From the NCBI RefSeq assembly GCF_029223885.1, contig NZ_CP119409.1:81001-145000 (forward strand): DNA of 64,000 nucleotides, written 5' to 3'. Under the pieces are notes generated by a model. The model saw only the letters and a program-made list of their open reading frames with translations. It was not told where the DNA came from and made no database searches. The position numbers and the translations under genes are program-made. This stretch comes from Pararhizobium gei. Lineage in GTDB: Bacteria > Pseudomonadota > Alphaproteobacteria > Rhizobiales > Rhizobiaceae. This document shows, in pieces, positions 8,972-17,949 of the stretch; positions within the stretch are counted from its first letter, which is position 1, and the number at the start of each line of letters is the position of its first letter.

Positions 8972-9946
8972 ATGAGCGTCGAAACCGCAACGGAAACCGC
9001 ACCAGTGCCGAAAAAAGGCATGAATATCCTGTTCGGGCTGACCCTGCTCGGGCTTCTCCTGTTTCTCTGGCTGCTGCTCGGCGTATCGACGAACAGTTTC
9101 TGGACACCGAACAATATCAGCAACCTTTTGCGTCAGGGCGCGATGACGGCGATCCTTGCCGTTGGTCAGACCTTCGTCATCATAACTGCCGGCATTGATC
9201 TCTCCGTCGGTGCCGTTGTCGGCTTTGCCAGCGTTGCGGTTGCCTGGTTGCTGGCAGCCGGCGTCCCGCTCTGGCTTGCGATCATCATCACGCTGTTGAT
9301 TGGCGTACTGATCGGCGCGTTTCACGCCTTCGGCATCGTGCGGATGGGGCTTCCAGCCTTCATCATCACGCTGGCGACCCTTACATCGCTGCGCGGTATC
9401 GGCCTTCTCATCACCAATGGCTCGACGATCTCCATCACCAACGAGGCCTTCACCGATTTTTCGCGGGCCGATTTCCTCGGTATACCCAGTCTGTTCTGGA
9501 TGGTCCTGGTCGTCGCGATCCCGGCCTATATCTTTCTTCATCTGAGCCGCTGGGGCCGTTATCTTTTCGCTGTCGGCTCCAACAGCGAAGCTGCCCGGCT
9601 GTCCGGCGTCAACGTCAACCGCACGATCTACCTGGCTTACATTCTCTCTTCCACGTGCGCCGCCTTTGTCGGCCTGCTGTTGGCTTCGCGCATCGGCATC
9701 GGCAACGCCACGCAAGCCGAAGGCTGGGAGCTTCAGGCGATCGCCTCGTCGGTCATCGGTGGAACCAGCCTGTTCGGCGCGGTGGGCTCGGTGCATGGCC
9801 CCTTGCTGGGTGCCTTCATCCTTGCGACGATCAACAACGGCGCCAACCTGCTCAATGTGAATTCCTTCTGGCAGCGGATCATCACCGGGGCGCTGATCAT
9901 CATCATCGTGTATTTCGACCAGCTTCGCCGACGTGGTTCGCGATAG
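8972..9946 (+). CDS. Sugar ABC transporter permease, RbsC type
   Basis: A 324-residue inner-membrane permease of the BPD_transp_2 family with about eight to ten hydrophobic segments, the first at residues 14-34. Family landmarks are GIDLSVGAVVGFASV and the cytoplasmic EAAxxG-like loop SNSEAARLSGVNV, which docks to the ATPase. It starts 36 bases after the ATPase gene with GGGGAGAAG just before ATG. It completes the three-part importer; like other members of the family it would act as a homodimer. Confidence 0.92.
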   Translation: MSVETATETAPVPKKGMNILFGLTLLGLLLFLWLLLGVSTNSFWTPNNISNLLRQGAMTAILAVGQTFVIITAGIDLSVGAVVGFASVAVAWLLAAGVPLWLAIIITLLIGVLIGAFHAFGIVRMGLPAFIITLATLTSLRGIGLLITNGSTISITNEAFTDFSRADFLGIPSLFWMVLVVAIPAYIFLHLSRWGRYLFAVGSNSEAARLSGVNVNRTIYLAYILSSTCAAFVGLLLASRIGIGNATQAEGWELQAIASSVIGGTSLFGAVGSVHGPLLGAFILATINNGANLLNVNSFWQRIITGALIIIIVYFDQLRRRGSR

Positions 9947-10024
9947 GCTCGCGTCGAATTCGCAAGGGCTCTCGCGGGTGCCGAGGCGTATGGAATTGCA
10001 GGATTAACGAAAAGGAAAGACGCC

Positions 10025-11056
10025 ATGAAAGCGGCAATTTGCCCGGCGCCCGGGCATCTCGAGATCATCGACACGCCGGCCGCGCCGGCGCCGCCGAGCG
10101 GCTGGGCCAGACTGGCGGTCAGCCACGTCGGCATCTGCGGGACCGATTATCATATTTTCGAGGGCAAACATCCTTATCTGCAATATCCCCGCGTAATGGG
10201 TCACGAAATATCGGCCACAGTCCTCGAGATTGGCGACGGCGTGTCGCTCACGCCCGGCACTCGGGTCATCGTCAACCCCTATCTGTCCTGCGGGACATGC
10301 ATTGCCTGCGTTAAGGGCAAACCGAATTGCTGCACCGCCATCCAGGTTCTGGGTGTTCACACAGATGGTGCGTTGTGCGAAGAAATCCTGGTGCCTGAAA
10401 CCAATCTTTATCCGGCCGGCGACCTCTCGCCGGAGGCGGCGGCAACCGTCGAGTTCCTGGCGATCGGCGCCCATGCTGTCCGGCGCTCACAGGCAGCGGC
10501 CGGGTCGCGGGCGCTGGTGATCGGCGCCGGGCCGATCGGACTTGGCACTGCCTTGTTCTCGCACATAGCCGGCCATGTCGTGACGCTTCTCGATGCCAGC
10601 GCCGAACGGCTTGAGATGGCAGCGTCGCGCTTCGGCTTTTCAAGCGGCATCCTGGCTGGCGATGGCGCGCTGGAGGCTGTGCATGCGGCAACCGGAGGCG
10701 ATGATTTTGATGTCGTGTTCGACGCAACAGGGCATGGTGGCTCCATGGAAAAGTCCTTCTCCTTCGTGGCCCATGGCGGCTGCCTGGTCTTTGTCAGCGT
10801 CGTGAAGGATGATATCCGGTTTTCCGACCCCGAGTTCCATAAGCGCGAGATGACGCTTGTCGGCAGTCGCAACGCGACCCGGCAGGATTTCGAGCACGTC
10901 GCCGCATCCATTCGCGCTGGACAGGTGCCGGTAGACAAGCTCATCACGCACCGAACCACATTGGATGGCGTCATCGGCGATCTTCCGCGCTGGGCGCATG
11001 AAAAAGCCGGCCTTATCAAGGCCGTCGTGAAGGTTGGTGCCGACACCGGTCGATGA
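10025..11056 (+). CDS. Zinc-dependent medium-chain alcohol dehydrogenase (polyol/sugar-acid dehydrogenase)
   Basis: A 343-residue MDR-family dehydrogenase. Catalytic-zinc residues appear in GICGTDYH and GHEIS; the structural-zinc lobe is SCGTCIACVKGKPNCC. The NAD-binding Rossmann motif is VIGAGPIGLG. Relatives include sorbitol, threonine, galactitol, L-galactonate and L-idonate 5-dehydrogenases. It lies 78 bases after the permease gene on the same strand and is probably the last gene of the sugar operon. It may oxidise a hydroxyl of the sugar acid or of the keto-deoxy intermediate. Substrate is unassigned. Confidence 0.87.
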   Translation: MKAAICPAPGHLEIIDTPAAPAPPSGWARLAVSHVGICGTDYHIFEGKHPYLQYPRVMGHEISATVLEIGDGVSLTPGTRVIVNPYLSCGTCIACVKGKPNCCTAIQVLGVHTDGALCEEILVPETNLYPAGDLSPEAAATVEFLAIGAHAVRRSQAAAGSRALVIGAGPIGLGTALFSHIAGHVVTLLDASAERLEMAASRFGFSSGILAGDGALEAVHAATGGDDFDVVFDATGHGGSMEKSFSFVAHGGCLVFVSVVKDDIRFSDPEFHKREMTLVGSRNATRQDFEHVAASIRAGQVPVDKLITHRTTLDGVIGDLPRWAHEKAGLIKAVVKVGADTGR

Positions 11057-11257
11057 ATGTGCCACAGGCGGTTTCCTGCAGGCGGCTCAATGACTGCCGG
11101 TTGTCCGAAATGCACTGCAGGAACAAGCGCGTGTTTCGTTGCGTTGCACAAGAATAGTGATAGTGTCCATGTCGAATGCTAATATGAATCCGGGAAGACC
11201 GGGCAGTATCCCTGGCACGGACTGTTGTTATTCGCGGCAATGAGGAGAACGCTTCCG

Positions 11258-12532
11258 ATGTTCTACCAGCTTTACGAACTCAATCATGCAATGATGGCCC
11301 CATGGCGCGCGGCGGCGGATGCGATGCGGCTTGCCTATGCCAACCCGCTCAATCCGGTTTCCCATACCTATCTGGGTCGCGCTGCGGCAGCTGGGCTGGA
11401 AGTGTTCGAGCGCACGACGCGCCGATACGGCAAGCCCGAGTTCGGGCTTGCCGAGACGCTCATCGATGATATCGCCGTATCCGTGCGGGAGCGCATCATC
11501 TGGCGCCAGCCGTTTTGCAACCTGCTCCATTTCGAACGGTCCCTGCCGAAGACGCGTGCCGCCGATCCGAAAGTGTTGATCGTGGCGCCGATGTCGGGCC
11601 ATTACGCGACCTTGCTGCGCGGAACCGTAGAGGCTCTTCTGCCCCATTCGGATGTCTACATCACCGACTGGATAGACGCGCGCATGGTGCCGCTCACCGA
11701 GGGTCAGTTCGATCTCGACGATTATATCGACTACGTCATTGAAATGCTGCATGTTCTGGGGCCGGATACGCATGTCGTCGCGGTCTGCCAGCCGGCAGTT
11801 CCCGTGCTGGCCGCAGTGGCGCTGATGGAAGCGAACGATGATCCGCTGTCGCCCTCGTCGATGACGCTCATGGGCGGGCCTATCGATACGCGCATCAATC
11901 CAACGGCGGTCAATCAGCTTGCGAAAGACAAGCCGATCACCTGGTTCCGCGACAATGTGGTCATGCCCGTTCCCTTTCCGCAGCCTGGCTTCATGCGCCC
12001 CGTCTATCCGGGATTCCTGCAGCTTTCGGGCTTCATGTCGATGAATCTCGACCGGCACGTCACGGCGACGAAGGATTTCTTCGACCATCTGGTTCGCAAC
12101 GACGGCGACGCAGCCGAAAAACACCGGGATTTCTATGACGAGTATATGGCCGTCATGGATCTGACGGCGGAATTTTATCTGCAGACCGTCGATGTGGTGT
12201 TCATGCGCCATGCCTTGCCGAAGGGCGAGATGATGCATCGTGACCAGCGGGTCGATACGACGGCAATCCGGAAGGTGGCGCTTCTTACCGTCGAAGGTGA
12301 AAACGACGATATTTCCGGCGTCGGCCAGACCAATGCCGCACAGACGATCTGCACCAATATCCCGGACGATATGCGTTTGCATTACATGCAACCGGATGTC
12401 GGCCATTACGGTGTTTTCAACGGTTCCCGCTTCCGCCGTGAAATCGCTCCGCGTATCGTTGCCTTCCAGCGGCAGCATGCCCGGAGTGCCAAACCGGTGC
12501 GTCGGATCATCAAGGGCGGAAAGACTGCCTGA
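11258..12532 (+). CDS. phaZ: Intracellular poly(3-hydroxybutyrate) depolymerase
   Basis: A 424-residue PhaZ of the intracellular granule-degrading class. It mobilises native PHB granules as a carbon store. The nucleophile is a cysteine in a lipase-box-like motif, AVCQPAVP at about 175-182 (Cys177), as known for the Ralstonia PhaZa1 class. A DVGHYGVFNGSRFR motif near the C-terminus holds the likely catalytic His. The frame opens at 11225, but ATG 11258 follows AGGAG at 11242-11246 and gives the usual N-terminus MFYQLYEL. It stands apart from the sugar operon by 201 bases, which would hold its promoter. Confidence 0.92.
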   Translation: MFYQLYELNHAMMAPWRAAADAMRLAYANPLNPVSHTYLGRAAAAGLEVFERTTRRYGKPEFGLAETLIDDIAVSVRERIIWRQPFCNLLHFERSLPKTRAADPKVLIVAPMSGHYATLLRGTVEALLPHSDVYITDWIDARMVPLTEGQFDLDDYIDYVIEMLHVLGPDTHVVAVCQPAVPVLAAVALMEANDDPLSPSSMTLMGGPIDTRINPTAVNQLAKDKPITWFRDNVVMPVPFPQPGFMRPVYPGFLQLSGFMSMNLDRHVTATKDFFDHLVRNDGDAAEKHRDFYDEYMAVMDLTAEFYLQTVDVVFMRHALPKGEMMHRDQRVDTTAIRKVALLTVEGENDDISGVGQTNAAQTICTNIPDDMRLHYMQPDVGHYGVFNGSRFRREIAPRIVAFQRQHARSAKPVRRIIKGGKTA

Positions 12533-12638
12533 AGACTTGTTGAGAATGTTGATTTCATAGTTGTAAATCAGTTGTTTACTCATAATCGGCACGGTTCGTC
12601 TTGCAGGCGGGCCGGCCTATTCCCATTTCGTTATCAGC

Positions 12639-12664
12639 GGGCCCGATGGAGAGGCCCACTTTTA
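12639..12664 (+). terminator. Weak terminator-like hairpin after phaZ
   Basis: GGGCC (12639-12643) pairs with GGCCC (12653-12657), followed by ACTTTTA. The stem is short, so this is a tentative terminator, placed just before the DUF2852 gene. Confidence 0.35.
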
Positions 12665-12680
12665 GCGAGGACTTCTGACC

Positions 12681-13103
12681 ATGAATCAAACTGCATTGAT
12701 CCGTCCGGACTGGACGCCCGCGACCATTGCTTTGATGGTGCTCGGTTTCGTGGTTTTCTGGCCGCTTGGTCTTGCCATGCTCGCCTACATCCTGTTCGGT
12801 GAGCGCCTGAAAACGTTCAAGAAGGATGCAAATGCAACCGTCGATAACGTTTTCTCATCCTTCAAATGGGGCGGACGCAGTTTCCGTGGCGCGCAATACG
12901 GCACCGGCAATGTTGCTTTCGACGATTGGCGCGATGCGGAACTCTCCCGTCTCGAAGAGGAACGCCGCAGGCTTGATGAGATGCGCACGCAATTCGACGA
13001 CTATGTCCGCGACCTTCGCCGGGCGAAGGATCAGGAAGATTTCGACCGCTTCATGCGCGATCGCGATACAGGCGGCTCCGTCCCCGGTTTTCCTGGTCGC
13101 TGA
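12681..13103 (+). CDS. DUF2852 membrane protein
   Basis: A 140-residue protein. A hydrophobic segment at about residues 16-37 (ALMVLGFVVFWPLGLAMLA) anchors it in the inner membrane. The remaining cytoplasmic part has a charged, probably coiled region (EEERRRLDEMRTQFDDYVRDLRR). This matches DUF2852, a family I know from Rhizobiales; its function is unknown. It has its own leader and a clear terminator behind it, so it is likely monocistronic. Confidence 0.8.
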   Translation: MNQTALIRPDWTPATIALMVLGFVVFWPLGLAMLAYILFGERLKTFKKDANATVDNVFSSFKWGGRSFRGAQYGTGNVAFDDWRDAELSRLEEERRRLDEMRTQFDDYVRDLRRAKDQEDFDRFMRDRDTGGSVPGFPGR

Positions 13104-13121
13104 GAAGCAGCCTGAAATATG

Positions 13122-13152
13122 AACCGGCATTCTTACAGGATGCCGGTTTTTC
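13122..13152 (+). terminator. Rho-independent terminator after the DUF2852 gene
   Basis: AACCGGCAT (13122-13130) pairs with ATGCCGGTT (13140-13148), followed by TTTC. A standard intrinsic terminator. Confidence 0.8.
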
Positions 13153-13218
13153 TTTGGCACCAAGCCTTCTATGCTGCGCAAGCATGTTCAATGAAGACGA
13201 ATCGGCTATCACGGACGT

Positions 13219-13977
13219 ATGTTCTCCCTGCTTCAAAAGCCGCGCAAGCCGCGTTCCCCACCACCGCCCGTGCAACGGACGCTCGACGTTGCCGGAAAAA
13301 AAATGCCGTTGACCATTCGTCAGAGCGTGCGGGCCACGCGGCTGACGCTGCGCATAGAACCAGGCGGCCGGGCTTTGAAGATGACGATACCGGCGGGTCT
13401 CTCGGAGCGGGAGGTCAACGCTTTTCTGGATCGTCACCAGGGCTGGCTGATGACGAAGCTTGCCCGTTTCTCCGGAGAAACCGTGCTGGAAGAGGGCGGT
13501 ATGATCCTTCTGCGCGGCGTGGCGCACCGCATAGAGCGGACGGGCAAATTGCGCGGTCTGACGGAGGCCGTGATGATCGATGGCGAATCCGTGTTGCGGG
13601 TCAGTGGTGCGCCCGAGCATCTGCACCGGCGCATCGCCGATTTCCTGAAGAAGGAAGCGCGTCGCGACATCGAGCACTTCGTCACGATCTATGCCCGGAT
13701 GGTGGGGCGGAGAGTCAAGTCTTTGAGCTTCAAGGACACCCGTAGCCGCTGGGGCTCCTGCGCGGCCGATGGTGCCTTGAGCTTTTCCTGGCGAATCGTC
13801 ATGGCGCCGCCGAATGTGATCGATTATCTCGCTGCCCACGAAGTCGCGCATCTGCGCGAAATGAACCATGGTCCCGATTTCTGGAGCCTATGCGAGGAAC
13901 TCTGCCCGGCGATGAACGATGCCAAGCGCTGGCTCAAGCGCAACGGTACCATGCTGCATGCCATCGATTTCGATTGA
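13219..13977 (+). CDS. YgjP/DUF45-family zinc metallopeptidase (M48-like)
   Basis: A 252-residue protein of the YgjP-like metallopeptidase family (SprT-like gluzincins). The zinc site is HEVAHLREMNH near residue 210, an HExxH motif with a further conserved His. TRSRWGSC, just upstream, is the other family hallmark. The N-terminus is basic and proline-rich (RKPRSPPPP) without a signal peptide, so it is probably cytoplasmic. The cellular substrate is unknown. It precedes the trp genes by about 100 bases on the same strand but need not share their transcript. Confidence 0.85.
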   Translation: MFSLLQKPRKPRSPPPPVQRTLDVAGKKMPLTIRQSVRATRLTLRIEPGGRALKMTIPAGLSEREVNAFLDRHQGWLMTKLARFSGETVLEEGGMILLRGVAHRIERTGKLRGLTEAVMIDGESVLRVSGAPEHLHRRIADFLKKEARRDIEHFVTIYARMVGRRVKSLSFKDTRSRWGSCAADGALSFSWRIVMAPPNVIDYLAAHEVAHLREMNHGPDFWSLCEELCPAMNDAKRWLKRNGTMLHAIDFD

Positions 13978-14079
13978 TCGCACAGCAATGGGACGCGAAC
14001 GGTTCAATGCAGTCTCTCGAGCTTTGCCAACGCTGTTTTTGGCTCGACTCGCGCAGCATTTCATGTCAGTGCGCTGTAC

Positions 14080-14766
14080 ATGAAAACGGAAGTGAAAATT
14101 TGCGGGCTCAAGACTGCCGAGGCTGTGGATCGCGCTGTTGCTCTGGGTGCAAGTCATACGGGGTTTATCTTTTTTCCCAAAAGCCCGCGCAATATCGAGC
14201 CAGACGATGCCGGCCGGCTGGCCGAGCGTATTCGCGGCAAGGCAAAGATTGTTGCCGTGACGGTTGATGCCGACAATGATCTTTTGGACGAGATCGTATC
14301 GGCTCTTTCTCCCGACATGCTCCAGCTTCACGGCAGTGAAAGTCCCGAGCGGGTCTTGACGCTTAAGGCCGTCTACGGATTGCCGGTGATCAAGGCGATC
14401 TCTGTCCGTGACGCCGATGACCTGAGGCGCATCGAACCCTATATCGGCATTGCGGACCGGTTCCTGCTCGACGCCAAACCACCCAAGGGGTCCGATCTTC
14501 CCGGTGGTAACGGCGTGTCGTTCGACTGGCGGCTGCTGGATGTGCTTGACGGCACTGTGGATTACATGCTTTCCGGTGGTTTGAATGCGGATAATATCGG
14601 CGAAGCGCTTGCCCTGACGGGTGCAAGGGCCGTGGATACCTCTTCGGGCGTCGAAAGCGCTCCGGGTGTGAAAGATTTGAATCGCATGCAGAAATTTTTC
14701 GATGCCGTGCTGCGTGCAGAAGCGGCCATCGCCAAGAGTGACGCAGTGGCAGGGAGAGCGACGTGA
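14080..14766 (+). CDS. trpF: Phosphoribosylanthranilate isomerase
   Basis: A 228-residue (beta/alpha)8 enzyme for the third step of tryptophan synthesis, an Amadori rearrangement of phosphoribosylanthranilate to CdRP. The catalytic base is the Cys of KICGLK (residue 8) and the acid is the Asp in LLDAKPP. The phosphate-binding end is SGGLNADN and DTSSGVE. The stop overlaps the trpB start (GTGA), so the two are translationally coupled. trpFBA is the usual rhizobial arrangement, with trpE and trpDC elsewhere on the chromosome. Confidence 0.96.
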   Translation: MKTEVKICGLKTAEAVDRAVALGASHTGFIFFPKSPRNIEPDDAGRLAERIRGKAKIVAVTVDADNDLLDEIVSALSPDMLQLHGSESPERVLTLKAVYGLPVIKAISVRDADDLRRIEPYIGIADRFLLDAKPPKGSDLPGGNGVSFDWRLLDVLDGTVDYMLSGGLNADNIGEALALTGARAVDTSSGVESAPGVKDLNRMQKFFDAVLRAEAAIAKSDAVAGRAT

Positions 14767-15983
14767 ACGAGACACCGAAACTGAATTCGTTCAAGGCAGG
14801 TCCCGACGAGGAAGGTCGCTTCGGCATTTTCGGTGGCCGCTTCGTCGCCGAAACGCTGATGCCGTTGATCCTCGATCTGCAGGATCAGTGGAACAGGGCA
14901 AAGACCGATGCCGAGTTCCAGGCTGAACTCCAGCACCTGAATACCCACTACACCGGACGCCCGAGCCCGCTTTATTTTGCTGAACGGCTGACTGCGGAGC
15001 TTGGTGGTGCCAAGGTCTATTTCAAACGTGACGAGTTGAACCACACCGGTTCGCACAAGATCAACAATTGCCTCGGCCAGATCCTTCTCGCCAAGCGCAT
15101 GGGCAAGACGCGGATCATTGCTGAAACAGGGGCCGGGCAGCATGGCGTCGCCTCTGCAACCGTTGCAGCGCGTTTCGGCCTGCCATGCATCGTTTACATG
15201 GGCGCAACCGATGTCGAGCGTCAGGCACCGAACGTATTCCGCATGAAGCTGCTGGGTGCCGAGGTGAAACCGGTTACGGCGGGGCATGGCACGCTGAAGG
15301 ATGCGATGAACGAGGCCCTGCGCGACTGGGTCACCAATGTCGATGATACCTATTACATGATCGGCACGGCCGCCGGCCCGCATCCCTACCCGGAAATGGT
15401 GCGGGATTTCCAGTCGGTGATCGGAAAGGAAGTCCGTGAGCAGATGATGGCCGCCGAGGGCCGCTTGCCGGACATGCTGGTTGCGGCCGTTGGCGGCGGG
15501 TCCAATGCAATCGGTCTGTTCCATCCGTTTCTCGATGATGAAGGTGTCAAGATCGTTGGGGTCGAAGCTGGCGGCAAGGGCCTGGAAGGCGAGGAGCATT
15601 GCGCATCCCTGACCGCCGGCTCCCCCGGGGTTCTGCATGGCAACCGGACCTATCTGCTCCAGGACAGTGACGGCCAGATCAAGGAAGGCCACTCGATCTC
15701 CGCCGGCCTCGATTATCCCGGCATCGGCCCTGAACATTCCTGGCTGAAGGATGCTGGCCGCGTCGAATATGTGCCGATCATGGATCACGAGGCGCTCGAA
15801 GCCTTTCAGGTGCTGACGCGACTTGAGGGCATCATTCCCGCTCTGGAGCCGAGCCACGCGCTGGCCGAAGTGATCAAGCGGGCGCCGAAGATGGACAAGG
15901 ACCAGATCATCGTGATGAATCTCTGCGGCCGCGGCGACAAGGACATTTTCACTGTCGGCAAGCTTCTTGGAATGGGATTGTAA
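14763..15983 (+). CDS. trpB: Tryptophan synthase beta chain
   Basis: A 406-residue PLP enzyme that condenses indole with serine. The PLP lysine is in [14 protein letters not shown] binds the cofactor phosphate; [10 protein letters not shown] and the SAGLDYPG loop are also present. It starts at GTG 14763, overlapping the trpF stop by three bases. trpA follows after 4 bases, so the two subunits are made together and form the alpha2beta2 complex with an indole tunnel. Confidence 0.97.
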   Translation: MNETPKLNSFKAGPDEEGRFGIFGGRFVAETLMPLILDLQDQWNRAKTDAEFQAELQHLNTHYTGRPSPLYFAERLTAELGGAKVYFKRDELNHTGSHKINNCLGQILLAKRMGKTRIIAETGAGQHGVASATVAARFGLPCIVYMGATDVERQAPNVFRMKLLGAEVKPVTAGHGTLKDAMNEALRDWVTNVDDTYYMIGTAAGPHPYPEMVRDFQSVIGKEVREQMMAAEGRLPDMLVAAVGGGSNAIGLFHPFLDDEGVKIVGVEAGGKGLEGEEHCASLTAGSPGVLHGNRTYLLQDSDGQIKEGHSISAGLDYPGIGPEHSWLKDAGRVEYVPIMDHEALEAFQVLTRLEGIIPALEPSHALAEVIKRAPKMDKDQIIVMNLCGRGDKDIFTVGKLLGMGL

Positions 15984-15987
15984 CACG

Positions 15988-16827
15988 ATGACCGCACGCA
16001 TGGACAAACGCTTTGCCGATCTGGCTGCCGAAGGCCGCCCGGCGCTTGTCACCTATTTCATGGCCGGTGATCCCGACTTTGAAACGTCGCTTGCCATCAT
16101 GAAGGCACTGCCCTCGGCCGGATCGGACATTATCGAGCTGGGCATGCCTTTTTCCGATCCGATGGCTGACGGTCCGGCGATTCAACTTGCCGGGCAGCGT
16201 GCCCTGAAAGGCGGTCAAACCCTGATAAAGACGCTGGAGATGGCGCGCCGTTTCCGTGCTGACGACCAGGATACGCCGATCGTCATGATGGGCTACTACA
16301 ATCCGATCTATATCTACGGCGTCGAGCGTTTTCTCGACGACGCGCTGCAGGCCGGTATCGATGGCCTGATCGTCGTCGATCTGCCGCCCGAAATGGATGA
16401 CGAATTGTGCATTCCGGCTCTGAAGAAGGATATAAACTTCATTCGGCTTGCAACGCCGACGACAGATGACAAGCGTCTGCCGAAGGTTCTCCAGAACACG
16501 TCTGGCTTCGTCTATTACGTCTCGATGAACGGCATTACCGGCTCTGCACTTCCTGACCCGTCTCTGATCGGCGGCGCGGTCAAACGGATCAAGAACCACA
16601 CAAACCTGCCGGTCTGCGTCGGCTTCGGCGTGAAGACGGCCGAGCACGCACGGGCAATCGGCGCATCGGCCGATGGTGTCGTCGTTGGGACGGCCATCAT
16701 CAACCAGGTCGCGTCCAGTCTGACGGAAGATGGAAAATCCACGGGTGCGACGGTGCCGGGCGTCGAGGCTCTCGTGCGCGGCCTGTCCGCTGGCGTCCGC
16801 GCTGCACGGCTTGCCGCGGCCGAATAA
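15988..16827 (+). CDS. trpA: Tryptophan synthase alpha chain
   Basis: A 279-residue TIM-barrel subunit that cleaves indole-3-glycerol phosphate to indole and glyceraldehyde 3-phosphate. Catalytic Glu is in [10 protein letters not shown] and Asp in IVVDLPPE. The phosphate-binding strands [10 protein letters not shown] and VGTAI are present. The frame extends to 15967 inside trpB, but ATG 15988 (MTARMDKRF) gives the normal N-terminus. It is followed by accD after 94 bases, an order common in Rhizobiaceae. Confidence 0.96.
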   Translation: MTARMDKRFADLAAEGRPALVTYFMAGDPDFETSLAIMKALPSAGSDIIELGMPFSDPMADGPAIQLAGQRALKGGQTLIKTLEMARRFRADDQDTPIVMMGYYNPIYIYGVERFLDDALQAGIDGLIVVDLPPEMDDELCIPALKKDINFIRLATPTTDDKRLPKVLQNTSGFVYYVSMNGITGSALPDPSLIGGAVKRIKNHTNLPVCVGFGVKTAEHARAIGASADGVVVGTAIINQVASSLTEDGKSTGATVPGVEALVRGLSAGVRAARLAAAE

Positions 16828-16921
16828 ATGCCCAGATTGCCGGTCATGGTGCAGAAAACGGATAGAACCGACATATCCGGCTTTGGCATGGCGCCGGTAT
16901 AGAAGATTCAGGAGTTTCGAT

Positions 16922-17842
16922 TTGAACTGGATTACCAACTACGTTCGCCCGAAGATCAATTCGATGCTTGGCCGTCGCGAAGTTCCGGAAAATCTCTGGA
17001 TCAAATGCCCGGAAACCGGCGAGATGGTGTTCCACCGCGATCTCGAGGAGAATAAATGGGTCATCCCGGCCTCCGGCTTCCACATGAAGATGCCGGCCAA
17101 AGCGCGTCTGAAGGATCTTTTCGATGACGGTGTTTATGAAGCACTGCCGCAGCCGAAAGTAGCGCAGGATCCACTGAAGTTCCGTGATTCCAAGAAATAT
17201 GCCGACCGCCTGCGCGACAGCCGCGTCAAGACCGAGCTTGAAGACACGATCGTGGCCGGTTTGGGACGCATGAAGGGCATCAAGCTTGTCGGCGTCGTCC
17301 ACGAATTCAGTTTCATGGGCGGGTCTCTCGGCATGGCTGCGGGCGAAGCGATTATCAAGGCCTTCGAAAAGGCGATTGCGGAGAAATGCCCGCTGGTCAT
17401 TTTTCCGGCATCGGGCGGCGCTCGCATGCAGGAAGGTATCCTGTCTCTGATGCAGCTGCCGCGCACCACGGTTGCCGTGCAAATGCTGAAAGAGGCTGGG
17501 CTGCCCTATATCGTCGTTCTCACCAATCCGACGACCGGTGGTGTGACGGCGTCCTATGCCATGCTGGGCGATCTTCATCTGGCTGAGCCGGGGGCGGAAA
17601 TCTGCTTTGCCGGCAAACGCGTCATCGAGCAGACGATTCGCGAAAAACTCCCCGAGGGTTTCCAGACGTCGGAATATCTCATGGAACACGGCATGGTGGA
17701 TATGGTGGTCAAGCGTCACGATATCCCGTCGACGCTTGCGCGTGTATTGAAGATCCTGATGAAGAAACCTGTGGAGAGCGCCAAGTTAAACGGTGCGGGA
17801 CCCGTCGCTGTTGTACCGATCGCGACCGCTGCCAGCGCGTGA
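16922..17842 (+). CDS. accD: Acetyl-CoA carboxylase carboxyltransferase subunit beta
   Basis: A 306-residue subunit of the carboxyltransferase that makes malonyl-CoA for fatty-acid synthesis with AccA. The frame is open from 16730, but the real start is TTG at 16922 with GGAG at 16911-16914; this gives the rhizobial N-terminus [10 protein letters not shown]. The crotonase core is clear ([27 protein letters not shown]). In E. coli AccD, four cysteines form a zinc ribbon near the N-terminus. Here only the first is kept (Cys29); the other three positions read Thr32, Ile48 and Ser51, so the zinc ribbon seems lost. It lies in a trp-accD-folC row. Confidence 0.95.
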   Translation: MNWITNYVRPKINSMLGRREVPENLWIKCPETGEMVFHRDLEENKWVIPASGFHMKMPAKARLKDLFDDGVYEALPQPKVAQDPLKFRDSKKYADRLRDSRVKTELEDTIVAGLGRMKGIKLVGVVHEFSFMGGSLGMAAGEAIIKAFEKAIAEKCPLVIFPASGGARMQEGILSLMQLPRTTVAVQMLKEAGLPYIVVLTNPTTGGVTASYAMLGDLHLAEPGAEICFAGKRVIEQTIREKLPEGFQTSEYLMEHGMVDMVVKRHDIPSTLARVLKILMKKPVESAKLNGAGPVAVVPIATAASA

Positions 17843-17949
17843 GGTCGGCGCGTGTCCCTTTGACAGGCTTGCATGAACTCTAAACATCTCGTTTCGACTC
17901 GCTCGTTTGATGGCAAGCGAGCACGAACTGCAAGCATGCAGGAGCAATG

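Noticed and set aside
8087..9796. 569-codon open frame on the minus strand across the ATPase and permease genes
   Set aside because: It is antisense to two clear transporter genes, its translation has no recognisable domain, and its composition is what high-GC shadow frames give.
11228..12592. 454-codon minus-strand frame opposite phaZ
   Set aside because: phaZ has catalytic motifs, a ribosome site and family length; the opposite frame shows none.
14562..16052. 496-codon minus-strand frame opposite trpF-trpB
   Set aside because: Antisense to two certain trp genes; no domain or start site.
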